Position numbers and translations under genes: made by a program. The notes beneath the pieces were generated by a model, which had not been told where the DNA came from, did no database searches, and was given only the letters and a program-made list of their open reading frames with translations. Below are positions 46,896-56,548 of a stretch of 64,000 bases of DNA, in pieces; the first letter of the stretch is position 1, and each line of letters begins with the position of its first letter. The DNA comes from Pseudomonadota bacterium (GTDB lineage: Bacteria > Pseudomonadota > Gammaproteobacteria > Steroidobacterales > Steroidobacteraceae): assembly GCA_037200975.1 (NCBI GenBank), contig JBBCGI010000001.1, positions 2,480,001 through 2,544,000 on the forward strand. Reading direction: 5' to 3'.

Positions 46896-49800
46896 TCACA
46901 CGCCGCGCGGCCGGACCAGTTCGGCGAGCGTGGCACGCAGTTCGACCATCTTCGGCGGCTTGCTCAGCACCCGGTCCACGTTCTCCGGCTTGTCGTCGGT
47001 CGCGGCCAGCCGGTGCCCCCATCCCGTCAGCATGATGATCGGCACCTGCCCCGCGAGCTGGCGCACGCGCGTCGCGACTTTGCGCCCGTCCACGTAGGGC
47101 ATGCCCAGATCGGTGATCACCACGTCGAAATGCGTGCCGGCCTTGACGGCAGCCGCGAACGTATCGATGCCCGCCTGGCCGCCTTCAGCGGTCACCACCT
47201 CGTGTTCGTCGAGCTCGAGCGCGTCGCGCAGCGACTTGAGCAGCAGCGGATCGTCGTCGACCAGCAGGATGCGCAGCGAGCGGGTCGGCGAGCCCAGGAT
47301 CTGTTCACGCAGCGTCATTCCGGTGGGCGCACGCGGGAAGATCAGCCGCATCGTCGTGCCGTGGCCGAGCTCGCTGTCGATCTCCAGTTCGCCGCTGTGT
47401 CGCTGCACCATGCCGAACACCATGGGCAGCCCCAGGCCCGTGCCGCGCTCACCCTTGGTGGTGAAGAATGGCTCCAGGCAGCGGCTGCGCGTCGTCTCGG
47501 TCATACCGACGCCGTTGTCCTGGACCTCGACGATCACCTGATTGTCGCGAGTATCGAGCCGTGTCCGCAGCGTCACGGTGCCGCCGTCGGGCAGGGCGTC
47601 TACCGCGTTGAGCAACAGGTTGGTGAACGCGTCGCGCACCTCGTTCTCGGCGCCGAGGATATGCGGCAGATCCGGCGCGAGTTGCGTATCCACGTGCACC
47701 ACCACGCCGCGCTCCTGCGGGATGTTGCTCCAGCGCGCGCGGGTGAGGTCCATGACCTCGAGCAGTATCTTGTTGACGTCCACCGGCGCCAGCGTCAGCT
47801 CCAGACCGCGCGGTAGATAGAAGGCGCGCATGCGCTGCACGGTGCGGGCGACATCCTCGATCGCCCGCTGGATCACGTTCAATTGCTCGCGCGCCCGCTC
47901 GCTCAGGCCGGCATCGTGGGCCAGCATCGACTGCGTGTACAACGCGGCCGGCGACAGCGCATTGTTGATGTCGTGCGCGATGCCGCTGGCGATCTGCCCG
48001 AGCGCGCGCAGCCGTTCCTGCTGCATCACCGTCTGCTGCGTCTCGCGCAGGTCGTGATAGGCCTCCTGCAGCGCGGCATACAACCGCGCCTGTTGTCCGG
48101 CCAGCGCCACGTGACTGGACAGCTGGCGCAGGAATTCGCAGTCGTCGCCCGTGAAGGAGTCGGCCTCGCTGCGCGCGACCACCAGCACGCCGAGCACTTC
48201 TTTCTCGACCATCAACGGTGCCGCCACCAGCGCCCGCAGGCCCGCGGCCGCGAGGCGCGCGGTGAACGGGAACTGCGACTCCTCGATATTGGGTTCGTAG
48301 ACCAGCTCGCCGTGCACGCAGCGCGCCAGTGAATTCTCGTCGATCTCGATCTGCGCCTGTACGGTAAGGCCGATCTGCCGCGCGAGCGCGGCGCTGCGGT
48401 CGCCGACACAGGCGACCGTGAGCAATTCCGGCTCGGCCTGGTACAGGCACAGGCAGCCGAACGTGATGCCGAGGTTTTCCTCGAGGCTGCGCAGCACCAC
48501 TTCGAATACCTTGCGCGGTTCCTGGTGCATGGCGATCGCCTGCGTGGTGCGATCGAGCAGCTGCATGCGCTCGAGCTGCACCTTGAGCCGGCGCTCGGCC
48601 ATCACGAAATCTTCGATGTCCGTATTCGAGCCGAACCACTTGAGGATGCGGCCCGCCGGGTCGCGCAGCGGCACCGCGCGGGTCTTGAACCAGCGGTAGA
48701 TGCCGTCGAAGCGGCGGATACGGAAGCTCATGTCGAAGTTGTCGCCGGTGCCGATGACGCGCGCCCACTCCATCTGCACTTTGACGCGGTCGTCGGGATG
48801 CACCTGCTCCAGATAGCCGCGGCCCAGCTGCTGTGCCTCGCTGCGGCCGGTGTAGTCGAGCCACTGCCGGCTCAGGTAGTCGCAGTACCCGTCACGCATG
48901 CAGGTCCAGATCATCTGCGGCAGCGACTCGGCCAGGGTCTTGAACCGGGCGCGCGATTCGCGCAGCTGTTCGACGGTCTCGCGGTGCTCCGTGATGTCGA
49001 TGCAAGTGCCGATGTAGCCTTCGAACTCGCCGGTGGGGCCGAGGTTCGGCGTGCCGCGCTCGAGCAGCCAGCGCCACGCGCCATCCTCGCGCTGCAGCCG
49101 GTGTTCCATTTCGTAGGGACGGCGCGCGTCGAACGCCGCGTGATAGGTGTCGAGCGCGCGATCGAAATCGGCCGGGTGGAGGTTGTCGCACCAGCCGTCG
49201 CCCAGCTCCTGTTCCATATCGCGGCCAACGAAATCGAGCCAGCGCTGGTTGAACCAGGTGCGGCGCTTGTCGTGTCCGCTCATCCAGATGAGGACGGGTG
49301 CGCTATTGGCGGTGGAGCGGAATCGTTGTTCGCTTTCGCGCAGTGCTGCTTCGGCCCGGTTGCGGCCGGTGATGTCGCGGATGAATCCGCTGAACATCAG
49401 ATCTGCGCCGAAGCCGATGGGCGTGATCGCCAGCTCCACCGGGAATTCGTGCCCCGCGCGGTGCATGGCCGACAACTCGATGCGTTTGTTGAGGACGCGC
49501 GCGACGCCGGTGTCTATATAGCGCCGCATGCCGATCCGGTGCTCTTCGCGCAGCCGCTCGGGGATGACGAGTTCGGCCAGCTCGCGGCCGAGCACCTCGC
49601 CGCGCGCCCAGCCGAACATGCGCTCGGCCTGCGCATTCCAGCCCGTCACCAAGCCCTTGTTGTTCATCGTGACGGCCGCGTCCAGCGACGTCTCGACGAT
49701 CAGCAGATTGCGCTCCTCCGAGAGCTGCAGATCGTGTTCGGCCTTGCGCCGCAGCCGGTCGGCGCGATCGCCGCGCGCAGCGTTGACCCACACGAGCGAG

Positions 49801-50585
49801 ATGAACACGACGACGCTGACGATGGCGAGAACCGAGACGGCGGCTTCCAGGCCGAAACCTTCCTTGCGTTCGAGATGCAGCGTCAATGCGCCCGCCACCA
49901 GCGGCACCAGCACCGCGGCTGGAAGGAGTCGCCGCGCCATCGTGCCGCCGACCCCGTCGCTGGCCATCAGCTTGGCGATGCCCGCGTCGGGACGCAGCGT
50001 GAGCGCGCCCGCCGTCAGCAGCAGGAACACGATCGAGGCGTGCGCCGCCATGTTGACGAATGGAACGAGGGCTTCGCCACCGTAGATGAAGCGCGACAGG
50101 CCGAGCCAGCCGATCATCATGGCGAGCATCGCGAGTACCTGGTGCGCAACCGGCGTGCGCCTGTACTGCGAGCAGACCAATGACAGGCCGAACAGGCAGA
50201 ACGCGATCGCGGTGGACGGCGCCATGCGCGGCGGCAGTTCCCCGTCGATCATCGAGGGCATCGGCGCCAGCGAGAGCTGGTCTATGTAGGCGACCCAGCC
50301 GAATACATAGCGAAACAGCGTGAGCAGGCCGACCGCGATCAACAACGCCGCGGCGCCGATGGCGAGACGCCGTGCATCGATCGTCGCAAGCCACAACGCG
50401 CCGCCGGCCACCACGAATTCGAGCGCGGTCAGCCGGGACATCCGCGGCCAGCCCGGCACCAGGTTGGTCAGCGGATCGATGCCGAACACCCAGCCGAAGT
50501 AGACGAACAGACCGGCCGCCAGCGCGACGAATGCCGCGAAACGCGCCAGGTATCTACTCGAATCCGCGGTCTCCGGGATTTCCAT
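46896..50585 (-). CDS. Hybrid sensor histidine kinase with PAS/GAF/REC domains
   Basis: A 1229-residue membrane-bound hybrid kinase. N-terminal 1-265: about seven transmembrane helices (FVALAAGLFVYFGWVFGI, LLIAVGLLTLFRYVFGW and others) of MASE-like sensor type. Three PAS/PAC units follow (about 285-400, 405-530, 535-665), the second and third with typical PAS_3 ends (LLERGTPNLGPTGEFEGYIG). Then a GAF domain about 680-830. The phospho-acceptor is His871 in SGIAHDINNALS. The ATPase has DALPDGG and DNGVGMTETT plus GTGLGLPMVFG. A C-terminal receiver domain has phospho-Asp1159 (DVVITDLGMPY). No output regulator is adjacent, so the internal receiver is probably a relay or sink. Confidence 0.93.
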   Translation of the reverse strand: MEIPETADSSRYLARFAAFVALAAGLFVYFGWVFGIDPLTNLVPGWPRMSRLTALEFVVAGGALWLATIDARRLAIGAAALLIAVGLLTLFRYVFGWVAYIDQLSLAPMPSMIDGELPPRMAPSTAIAFCLFGLSLVCSQYRRTPVAHQVLAMLAMMIGWLGLSRFIYGGEALVPFVNMAAHASIVFLLLTAGALTLRPDAGIAKLMASDGVGGTMARRLLPAAVLVPLVAGALTLHLERKEGFGLEAAVSVLAIVSVVVFISLVWVNAARGDRADRLRRKAEHDLQLSEERNLLIVETSLDAAVTMNNKGLVTGWNAQAERMFGWARGEVLGRELAELVIPERLREEHRIGMRRYIDTGVARVLNKRIELSAMHRAGHEFPVELAITPIGFGADLMFSGFIRDITGRNRAEAALRESEQRFRSTANSAPVLIWMSGHDKRRTWFNQRWLDFVGRDMEQELGDGWCDNLHPADFDRALDTYHAAFDARRPYEMEHRLQREDGAWRWLLERGTPNLGPTGEFEGYIGTCIDITEHRETVEQLRESRARFKTLAESLPQMIWTCMRDGYCDYLSRQWLDYTGRSEAQQLGRGYLEQVHPDDRVKVQMEWARVIGTGDNFDMSFRIRRFDGIYRWFKTRAVPLRDPAGRILKWFGSNTDIEDFVMAERRLKVQLERMQLLDRTTQAIAMHQEPRKVFEVVLRSLEENLGITFGCLCLYQAEPELLTVACVGDRSAALARQIGLTVQAQIEIDENSLARCVHGELVYEPNIEESQFPFTARLAAAGLRALVAAPLMVEKEVLGVLVVARSEADSFTGDDCEFLRQLSSHVALAGQQARLYAALQEAYHDLRETQQTVMQQERLRALGQIASGIAHDINNALSPAALYTQSMLAHDAGLSERAREQLNVIQRAIEDVARTVQRMRAFYLPRGLELTLAPVDVNKILLEVMDLTRARWSNIPQERGVVVHVDTQLAPDLPHILGAENEVRDAFTNLLLNAVDALPDGGTVTLRTRLDTRDNQVIVEVQDNGVGMTETTRSRCLEPFFTTKGERGTGLGLPMVFGMVQRHSGELEIDSELGHGTTMRLIFPRAPTGMTLREQILGSPTRSLRILLVDDDPLLLKSLRDALELDEHEVVTAEGGQAGIDTFAAAVKAGTHFDVVITDLGMPYVDGRKVATRVRQLAGQVPIIMLTGWGHRLAATDDKPENVDRVLSKPPKMVELRATLAELVRPRGV

Positions 50586-50662
50586 GGCGAGGCAAACTAC
50601 TCCTGTGCGTGCAGTGCCGCAAATGTAGTTAGACAGAGTCTACTCAGGCTTTTCCCTAGAGG

Positions 50663-50732
50663 AGGGTGCCGGGTGGGGAAAGTGGGGAAAGCGGGCTTCG
50701 CCGCTTTCCCCACTTTCCCCACCCGGCACCCT
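50663..50732. repeat. Palindromic element C (terminator-like) after ubiB
   Basis: Perfect 32-nt arms at 50663-50694 and 50701-50732 with a 6-nt loop (GCTTCG). The core GGTGCCGGGT is shared with elements A and B, while the rest (GGGGAAAGTGGGGAAAG) is private. The right arm carries the ubiB stop codon (TAG, 50731-50733 on the minus strand). A strong hairpin between ubiB and the kinase gene, so it probably reduces read-through. No U-run. Confidence 0.85.
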
Positions 50733-52395
50733 ATCGGCGAATCTCGCTGATCAGCCAGGCGACTCCGACGGTGATCATTCCCCATCCGGCCCAGAACGGC
50801 TCGCGCGCCAGCGCCAGCCAGACGATGCCACCTAACAAGACTACGGACGCGACCGTCACTTTGTCGCGCCGGCGGTTGGTGCGCCGGATCTCGTTGCGCA
50901 GCGCGTTGATCTCGGGAGCTTCCACCGCCAGCCGCAAGCGGCCATCCTGCGCGCGCTGCACCGCCGAACGCACCAGCGGCGTCAGCGATTGCAGGCTGGT
51001 CAGGATCTCCGGCAGCTGCGCGCGCGCATTCTCGAGCAACGCGCGGCCACTCATCTTCTCGCGCACCCAGTCGCGCATGATCGGGCCCGCGGTCTTGAAG
51101 ATGTCGAGATCCGGATACAGGTCGCGCCCCAGCCCTTCGATGTTGAGCAGCGTCTTCTGCAGCAGGATCAGCTGCGGCTGCACTTCGACGTTGAAGCGGC
51201 GCGAGATCTCGAACAGCCGCAGCAACACCGTGCCGAAGGAAATCTCCTTGAGCGGCTTGTTGAAGATGGGTTCGCATACGGTGCGGATCGCGGATTCCAT
51301 CTCGTCGACGCGCGAGCCTTCCGGTACCCAGCCGGATTCCAGGTGCAGCGTCGCGACCTTGCGATAGTCGCGATCGAATACCGCGAGGAAATTCTCCGCG
51401 AGGTAGTACTGGTCGCGCGGGTCGAGCGTACCGACGATGCCGAAATCCACCGCCGCGTACTTCGGCTGCGACGGGTTCTCGATCAGCACGAAGATGTTGC
51501 CCGGGTGCATGTCGGCGTGGAAGAAGTTGTGCTTGAACACCTGCGTGAAGAAGATCTCCACGCCGTTCTCCGCCAGCTTGCGGATGTCCGTACCCGCTTC
51601 GCGCAGCCGCGCCATGTTCGAGATCTGCACGCCGCGGATACGCTCCATCACCATCACGCCCGGGCGGCAGAAATCCCAATGCACGGCGGGTACATATAGA
51701 AGAGGAGAGCCCTCGAAATTGCGCCGCAGCTGCGAGGCATTGCCGGCCTCGCGCATGAGGTCGAGCTCATCGAGGATGGTTTTCTCGTATTCGCGTACCA
51801 CTTCGAGCGGCCGCAGCCGCCGGCTGCCATCCCAGTGTTCGGAGGCGATACGTGCGAGCTCATGCAGGACTTCCAGATCGCGCGCGATGATGGCGTGCAT
51901 CCCCGGCCGCAGCACCTTGACCACCACTTCGCGCGTCTTGGCGCCGTTGAGCAGCACTTCGGGCCGCAACTCGGCGGTATGCACCTGGGCGATGGAGGCT
52001 GCGGCCAGCGGCTGTTCGTCGAACTTGGAAAACACCTGCTCGGCCGCGCGGCCGTAGGCGGCTTCGACAATGGCGCGCGCGATCTTGCCGTCGAACGGCG
52101 GTACACGGTCCTGCAGCTTCGCCAGTTCGTCGGCGATGTCGAGCGGCAACAGGTCGCGCCGCGTGGAGAGAGCCTGGCCGAATTTCACGAAGATCGGGCC
52201 GAGCTCCTCGAGCGCGAGCCGCAGCCGTTCGGCGCGCGGCGCCTCGCCACGGCGCACCGCCCAGGTCCATGGGCTCAGCAGGAAGATGAACCGCAGCGGC
52301 CGATATAGATGAGTGGCGCGGACGAATTCGTCGAGGCCGTGGCGCACCAGCACGCGCTGGATTTCGATGAGACGGGCGATGACGCGAAATTTCAT
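50731..52395 (-). CDS. ubiB: UbiB/ABC1-family atypical kinase
   Basis: Protein-kinase-like UbiB, required for aerobic ubiquinone biosynthesis, 554 residues. Conserved KxGQ segment VKFGQALSTRRDLLP, then the ATP-binding AAASIAQVHTAEL, VVVKVLRPGM and the metal site HADMHPGNIFV...AVDFGIVG. Two C-terminal membrane helices (VASVVLLGGIVWLALA, GWGMITVGVAWLISEI) anchor it. Overlaps ubiJ upstream (ATGA), as in other gammaproteobacteria. Confidence 0.96.
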   Translation of the reverse strand: MKFRVIARLIEIQRVLVRHGLDEFVRATHLYRPLRFIFLLSPWTWAVRRGEAPRAERLRLALEELGPIFVKFGQALSTRRDLLPLDIADELAKLQDRVPPFDGKIARAIVEAAYGRAAEQVFSKFDEQPLAAASIAQVHTAELRPEVLLNGAKTREVVVKVLRPGMHAIIARDLEVLHELARIASEHWDGSRRLRPLEVVREYEKTILDELDLMREAGNASQLRRNFEGSPLLYVPAVHWDFCRPGVMVMERIRGVQISNMARLREAGTDIRKLAENGVEIFFTQVFKHNFFHADMHPGNIFVLIENPSQPKYAAVDFGIVGTLDPRDQYYLAENFLAVFDRDYRKVATLHLESGWVPEGSRVDEMESAIRTVCEPIFNKPLKEISFGTVLLRLFEISRRFNVEVQPQLILLQKTLLNIEGLGRDLYPDLDIFKTAGPIMRDWVREKMSGRALLENARAQLPEILTSLQSLTPLVRSAVQRAQDGRLRLAVEAPEINALRNEIRRTNRRRDKVTVASVVLLGGIVWLALAREPFWAGWGMITVGVAWLISEIRR

Positions 52396-52997
52396 CGCTG
52401 GGTTTCTTCCTCGGGCGTTGCCACGATTCGGGTGCGGGCTTCGAGACGATCGAGGTCCTCCCGCAGGCGTTCGACTCCGCGATAGAAATCCTCGGCTTCG
52501 GCGCGCGGCACGAGATCGCCGGTTTCATGCGCGAAATACTCGGCCACGTTGCGCACGCCGGTGTTCGCGGCGCGCCGGCCGAAGCCGGTCGCCAGCTTGA
52601 CGAAGCGCAGTGCCTGGTGCGCCGGTGTATCGCCGATCAGGCGCGCCAGTTCCTCTTCGACATCGGGTTTGAGCAGCATCGCCAGCGCGCGGAATTTCTG
52701 CGCAACTTCGGCGTCGCCGCGGATGGTGACATCGCCACGCTGGATCACTTCCTCGGGACGGGCCCCGGACAAGGCGGCCAGGCTCATCAAACTACCCGAG
52801 ATGTCCGCGTCCGCAGGTGTGTCGCCGGCACGCGTGAGCTGCACGGAAGTGCCAAGCGATTCGCAGCGCAATGCCCAGCCGAGCGTGCGCGCTTCGATGC
52901 GCACCGATTTGCCCTTCAAGGCGGCAGTGAGCTCGAGCGCGCGCGGCGAACGCGGCAGATTGCGGTTGAGCAGATTCTCGATGGCCTCGGTCAGCAT
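52392..52997 (-). CDS. ubiJ: Ubiquinone biosynthesis accessory factor UbiJ (SCP2)
   Basis: A 201-residue SCP2-domain protein that binds ubiquinone precursors in the Ubi complex. The N-terminal SCP2 fold (LTAALKGKSVRIEARTLGWALRC, ADISGSLMSLAAL, VTIRGDAEVAQKFRALAMLL) is followed by a helical tail (DVEEELARLIGDTPAHQALRFV), the characteristic UbiJ architecture. It stands between a small membrane gene and ubiB. The role is well supported by order ubiE-ubiJ-ubiB. Confidence 0.93.
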   Translation of the reverse strand: MLTEAIENLLNRNLPRSPRALELTAALKGKSVRIEARTLGWALRCESLGTSVQLTRAGDTPADADISGSLMSLAALSGARPEEVIQRGDVTIRGDAEVAQKFRALAMLLKPDVEEELARLIGDTPAHQALRFVKLATGFGRRAANTGVRNVAEYFAHETGDLVPRAEAEDFYRGVERLREDLDRLEARTRIVATPEEETQR

Positions 52998-53012
52998 GGA
53001 AACATCACGCGG

Positions 53013-53324
53013 TCAGGTTCTCCGCCACGGCGAGTTCTTGCTGAAACGGCCGAGAATGAACACCGCGATCAAGCCGCCCGCGATCGCGGCTGCGGACAGG
53101 AAGACGACCAACAGCACGTCCGGCGGCGGAGCGCCCATCGTGGAACGCATCAATCCGCGGCCGGACGCGACCGCTGCGAGAAATCCCGCGGCGGCCCCGG
53201 CGGCGAACGTCAGCGTCAAAACCAGCGCCCGGCCGAACGAGCGCAGCATGATCACGGCGACGACGAACAACGGCACGAAGACCGATGCTGCGAGACCGTA
53301 CGAGAGAGCCAGATTTGCATCCAT
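53013..53324 (-). CDS. Small membrane protein in the ubi operon
   Basis: A 103-residue protein with three predicted membrane helices: about 6-28 (YGLAASVFVPLFVVAVIML), 33-53 (ALVLTLTFAAGAAAGFLAAVA) and 70-92 (LLVVFLSAAAIAGGLIAVFI), ending in a basic tail. No domain recognised. Its position 15 bp after ubiE and 15 bp before ubiJ suggests cotranscription and perhaps a role near the ubiquinone complex; this is an inference. Confidence 0.75.
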   Translation of the reverse strand: MDANLALSYGLAASVFVPLFVVAVIMLRSFGRALVLTLTFAAGAAAGFLAAVASGRGLMRSTMGAPPPDVLLVVFLSAAAIAGGLIAVFILGRFSKNSPWRRT

Positions 53325-53339
53325 GACCGCTCCTTCGCG

Positions 53340-54098
53340 TCAGTAACGATAGCCCCGGTGGACCGCGACGATCCCGCCCGAGAGGTTGTGATAACGGCAA
53401 TCCTCGAGACCGGCATCACGCAGCATTCCCAGCAGGGTTTCCTGGTCGGGATGCATGCGGATCGATTCCGCGAGATAGCGATAACTGTCTTCGTCCTTCG
53501 CGACCAGCTTGCCGAGCAGCGGCAACACGCGGAACGAATACAGGTCGTACAGCGGTTTGAGCAGCGGCACGACGGGTTTCGAAAACTCGAGCACCAGCAG
53601 CTGGCCGCCGGGCTTGAGCACGCGGCGCATGTCGGCGAGCGCGGCCGCCTTGTCGGTGACGTTGCGCAGGCCGAAACCGATGGTCACGCAGTCGAACTGC
53701 GAATCGGCGAACGGCAGCTTCTCTGCATTCGCCAGCACGGGTGCCACGTTGCCGACCAGGCCGTTGTCGAGCAGGCGGTCGCGTCCCTCACCCAGCATCG
53801 CGGCGTTGATGTCCGAGAGGATCACCAGGCCCGTCTTGCCGACTTGTTTGGCGAGCCCGGTAGTCAGGTCGCCGGTGCCGCCCGCCACGTCGAGCGCGCG
53901 CTGGCCGGGACGCAGCTGGGTCAACGACAGCGTGAACTCCTTCCAGAGGCGATGCGCGCCGCCGGACATGAGGTCGTTCATCAGGTCGTAGTTTCCCGCC
54001 ACCGAGTCGAACACGCCGCGTACGCGCTGCTGCTTTTCGCTCCACGGCACGCGCTGGTAGCCGAAGTCGGTTTCCGGGGTTTTCTTGGGGTCGCTCAC
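53340..54098 (-). CDS. ubiE: C-methyltransferase UbiE/MenG
   Basis: SAM-dependent methylation of demethylubiquinol or demethylmenaquinol; 252 residues. Motif I is [12 protein letters not shown] with the family marker [29 protein letters not shown] at the N-terminus. Post-[16 protein letters not shown] and motif [17 protein letters not shown] are typical UbiE. First gene of ubiE-mem-ubiJ-ubiB on the minus strand; 206 bp separates it from the DUF971 gene. Confidence 0.97.
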   Translation of the reverse strand: MSDPKKTPETDFGYQRVPWSEKQQRVRGVFDSVAGNYDLMNDLMSGGAHRLWKEFTLSLTQLRPGQRALDVAGGTGDLTTGLAKQVGKTGLVILSDINAAMLGEGRDRLLDNGLVGNVAPVLANAEKLPFADSQFDCVTIGFGLRNVTDKAAALADMRRVLKPGGQLLVLEFSKPVVPLLKPLYDLYSFRVLPLLGKLVAKDEDSYRYLAESIRMHPDQETLLGMLRDAGLEDCRYHNLSGGIVAVHRGYRY

Positions 54099-54201
54099 AG
54101 GGTAGCCAGTATAGTCGTGTCGTCAGTCCGGTCCGAAAGCGCTGGCAATTCGCGCGGGCTTTCGCTACAAAGCCCAACTATTCGAGCGGGGGTCTTGGGA
54201 G

Positions 54202-54236
54202 GGGCGGGTCGCCTGACGGCAACCCGCCCTTTATTT
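54202..54236 (+). terminator. Hairpin with T-rich tail in the ubiE-DUF971 intergenic region
   Basis: GGGCGGGT (54202-54209), a C/A mismatch, GCC-TGAC-GGC, then ACCCGCCC (54222-54229) and TTTATTT. Strong plus-strand terminator shape, yet no plus-strand gene ends here. It is preceded by another hairpin, GGGCTTT-CGCTAC-AAAGCCC (54156-54175). May close an unannotated small RNA, or act as a minus-strand attenuator/barrier. Confidence 0.4.
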
Positions 54237-54304
54237 CATGGAGCCGGCAGGCCGGCGTTGAATTCGCGGCGCAGCCGCTGAACACACTTCGACCGCTACA
54301 TAAA

Positions 54305-54661
54305 TCACTGTTGGGCAGCGTGCACCCGGGCCTGGTACTTCGCCCAGTTCTCCTGCTGGTGGTCGCCGAGCTCACGCAAGTACTTCCACGAGTACAGCCC
54401 GCTGTCGTGGCCATCATCGAAGACCAGCTTCACGGCGTACTGGCCGACCGGTTCGACGGCCTTGATCCCGACATTCTGTTTGCCCAGCACCAGAACCTCT
54501 TGCCCCGGGCCGTGTCCCTTTACTTCAGCAGACGGCGAATACACGCGCAGGTATTCGAACGGCAGCAGGTGCCGCGCACCATCATCGAACGCGACTTCCA
54601 GCACGCGCGAGCGGGTCCGCAGCTTTATTTCGATGGCCAGGTTCTGGTTTTGAATCGTCAT
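54305..54661 (-). CDS. DUF971 domain protein
   Basis: A 118-residue protein of the DUF971 (GBBH-like N) family. Motifs RTRSRVLEVAFDDGARHLLPFEYLRVYSPSAEV, YAVKLVFDDGHDSGLYSWKYLRELG fit the family, whose domain also occurs at the N-terminus of gamma-butyrobetaine hydroxylase and on some Mrp-type scaffold proteins. In gammaproteobacteria free-standing DUF971 genes commonly adjoin ubiE, as here. Function unknown; metal or cluster-related roles have been proposed for the family. Confidence 0.9.
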   Translation of the reverse strand: MTIQNQNLAIEIKLRTRSRVLEVAFDDGARHLLPFEYLRVYSPSAEVKGHGPGQEVLVLGKQNVGIKAVEPVGQYAVKLVFDDGHDSGLYSWKYLRELGDHQQENWAKYQARVHAAQQ

Positions 54662-54729
54662 GAGAGGGCGGCAAGCCTATACTCGCAACCGCGCCGGAGG
54701 GGGAAAACTGGCGCTCAACCCGGGGGGAT

Positions 54730-56547
54730 ATGCAACCGACGGACACTTCGCAACCCGACTATTTTCACAAGGTCGTGGATTGCCAATGGGCTTGCCCAGC
54801 ACACACCGACGTCCCCGAATACATTCGACTTATTGCGCAAGGCCGCTTCACCGACGCGTACATGGTGAACCGGCATTCGAACGTCTTCCCCGGAATCCTG
54901 GGTCGTGTCTGCGACCGGCCTTGTGAGCCGGCGTGCCGCCGCGGCCGCGTCGAAGAAAAGCCGGTGGCCATCTGCCGCCTGAAACGGGTCGCCGCCGACC
55001 ATCGCGATGAAGACATCACCGCGCGTCTGCCCAGGATCCCGAAGCTCAAGAACGGCAAGAAAGTCGCGCTGATCGGCGCGGGTTGCGCCTCGCTCACGGT
55101 GGCCAACGACCTGATGCCGCTCGGTTATTCGGTCACGATCTTCGAGCAATGGGGTGTGCCCGGCGGCCTGATGCGCACCAACATTCCTTCGTTCCGCCTG
55201 CCCGCCGAGGTGCTCGACGACGAGATCGCGCAGATCACCGGCATGGGCGTCGATCTCAAGCTCAATCACCCGATCAAGTCGATGAAGGAGCTGCTCGGCA
55301 AGGGCGGGTTCGATGCGGTGTTCGTCGGTGCCGGTGCGCCGAAGGGGAAGGAGCTGAAGCTGCCCGGCCGCGCCGAGGGCGGGGCCAACATCCACATCGG
55401 CATCACCTGGCTCGAGTCGGTGGCGTTCGATCACATCAAGTCGATCGGTGAGAAAGTGCTCATCATCGGCGTGGGCAACACGGCGATGGATTGCTGCCGC
55501 ACGTCGTTGCGGCTGGGCGCGAAGGACGTGAAAGTCATGGCGCGCAAGCCGCGCCAGTTCTTCAAGGCCTCGGCCTGGGAGCTGGAAGACGCCGAGGAAG
55601 AACACGTCGAGATCGTGATCAACCGTTCGCCCAAGGCGTTCGTCGTCGAGAACGGCAAGTTGAAGGGCATGAACTTCGACGTGATCGAATACGAGCTCGA
55701 CGCGAAAGGCGCGATCACCGCCGAGCAGGTAGTTAGCCAGGAGTTCATCGAAGCGGACGACGTGATACTCGCGATCGGCCAGGAAAACGCCTTCCCGTGG
55801 ATCGAACGCGATCTCGGCATCGAGTTCGACAAGTGGGATGTGCCGAAGGTCGACCTCAAGACGTTCCAATCGACGCGCGACGGCGTGTTCTTCGGCGGCG
55901 ACGCGGCGTTCGGCCCGAAGAACATCATCTGGGCGGTGGAGCACGGGCACCAGGCCGCCATCTCCATCCACAACCACTGCCAGGGCAAGCAGGTCACGGA
56001 ACGTCTCGCTCCGGGCGTGAACCTGCAGTCGGTGAAGATGGGCATGCACGAGTGGGCCTATTCCAACGACTACAACCCGGCCGAGCGGCGCCTCATGCCG
56101 CATGTGTCGCTCAAGGAAAGGTTCAAGAAGCTCAACATCGAAGTCGAGCTGGGCTTCACGGTCGAGCAGATCGAAAAGGAAGTGCAGCGCTGCCTCAACT
56201 GCGACGTGCAAACGGTGTTCGAAACCAAGCTGTGCATCGAGTGCGACGCCTGCATCGACATCTGCCCGGTGGATTGCCTCACCATCACCGCGAACGGCGA
56301 GGAGGCCGAGCTGCGCACGCGCTTGAAGGCGCCGGCGAAGAATGTCACCCAGGCGTTGTACGTCTCGCCGCCGCTCAAACACACGGCGCGTGTCATGGTC
56401 AAAGACGAGGACCTGTGTGTGCACTGCGGCCTGTGCGCGGAACGCTGCCCGACCGCGGCCTGGGACATGCAGAAGTCCGTGATCCAGTGGCCACACGCCA
56501 CGGACGAGGCCATTGCCAACGCCGCCAAGCTTCCGAAGACAGCCTGA
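54730..56547 (+). CDS. GltD-like FAD/NAD(P) oxidoreductase with C-terminal 2x[4Fe-4S] ferredoxin
   Basis: A 605-residue flavoprotein. N-terminal GltD-type Cys region (CQWACPAHTDVPEYI ... CDRPCEPACRRG) binds [4Fe-4S]; FAD site GAGCASLTVANDL at about 115; second nucleotide site IGVGNTAMDCCR at about 246. The C-terminus is a bacterial ferredoxin domain with two clusters: Cys502/505/508/512 (CIECDACIDICP) and Cys563/566/569/573 (CVHCGLCAERCP). It lies just before korA-korB, so it probably passes electrons between NAD(P)H and the ferredoxin used or made by the 2-oxoacid oxidoreductase. ATG at 54730 has a GGGGGG site. Confidence 0.92.
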   Translation: MQPTDTSQPDYFHKVVDCQWACPAHTDVPEYIRLIAQGRFTDAYMVNRHSNVFPGILGRVCDRPCEPACRRGRVEEKPVAICRLKRVAADHRDEDITARLPRIPKLKNGKKVALIGAGCASLTVANDLMPLGYSVTIFEQWGVPGGLMRTNIPSFRLPAEVLDDEIAQITGMGVDLKLNHPIKSMKELLGKGGFDAVFVGAGAPKGKELKLPGRAEGGANIHIGITWLESVAFDHIKSIGEKVLIIGVGNTAMDCCRTSLRLGAKDVKVMARKPRQFFKASAWELEDAEEEHVEIVINRSPKAFVVENGKLKGMNFDVIEYELDAKGAITAEQVVSQEFIEADDVILAIGQENAFPWIERDLGIEFDKWDVPKVDLKTFQSTRDGVFFGGDAAFGPKNIIWAVEHGHQAAISIHNHCQGKQVTERLAPGVNLQSVKMGMHEWAYSNDYNPAERRLMPHVSLKERFKKLNIEVELGFTVEQIEKEVQRCLNCDVQTVFETKLCIECDACIDICPVDCLTITANGEEAELRTRLKAPAKNVTQALYVSPPLKHTARVMVKDEDLCVHCGLCAERCPTAAWDMQKSVIQWPHATDEAIANAAKLPKTA

Positions 56548-56548
56548 C

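Noticed and set aside
52527-54281. A 584-codon plus-strand open frame across ubiJ and ubiE
   Set aside because: Opposite to clearly recognisable ubi genes, low-complexity Arg-rich, no start signal.
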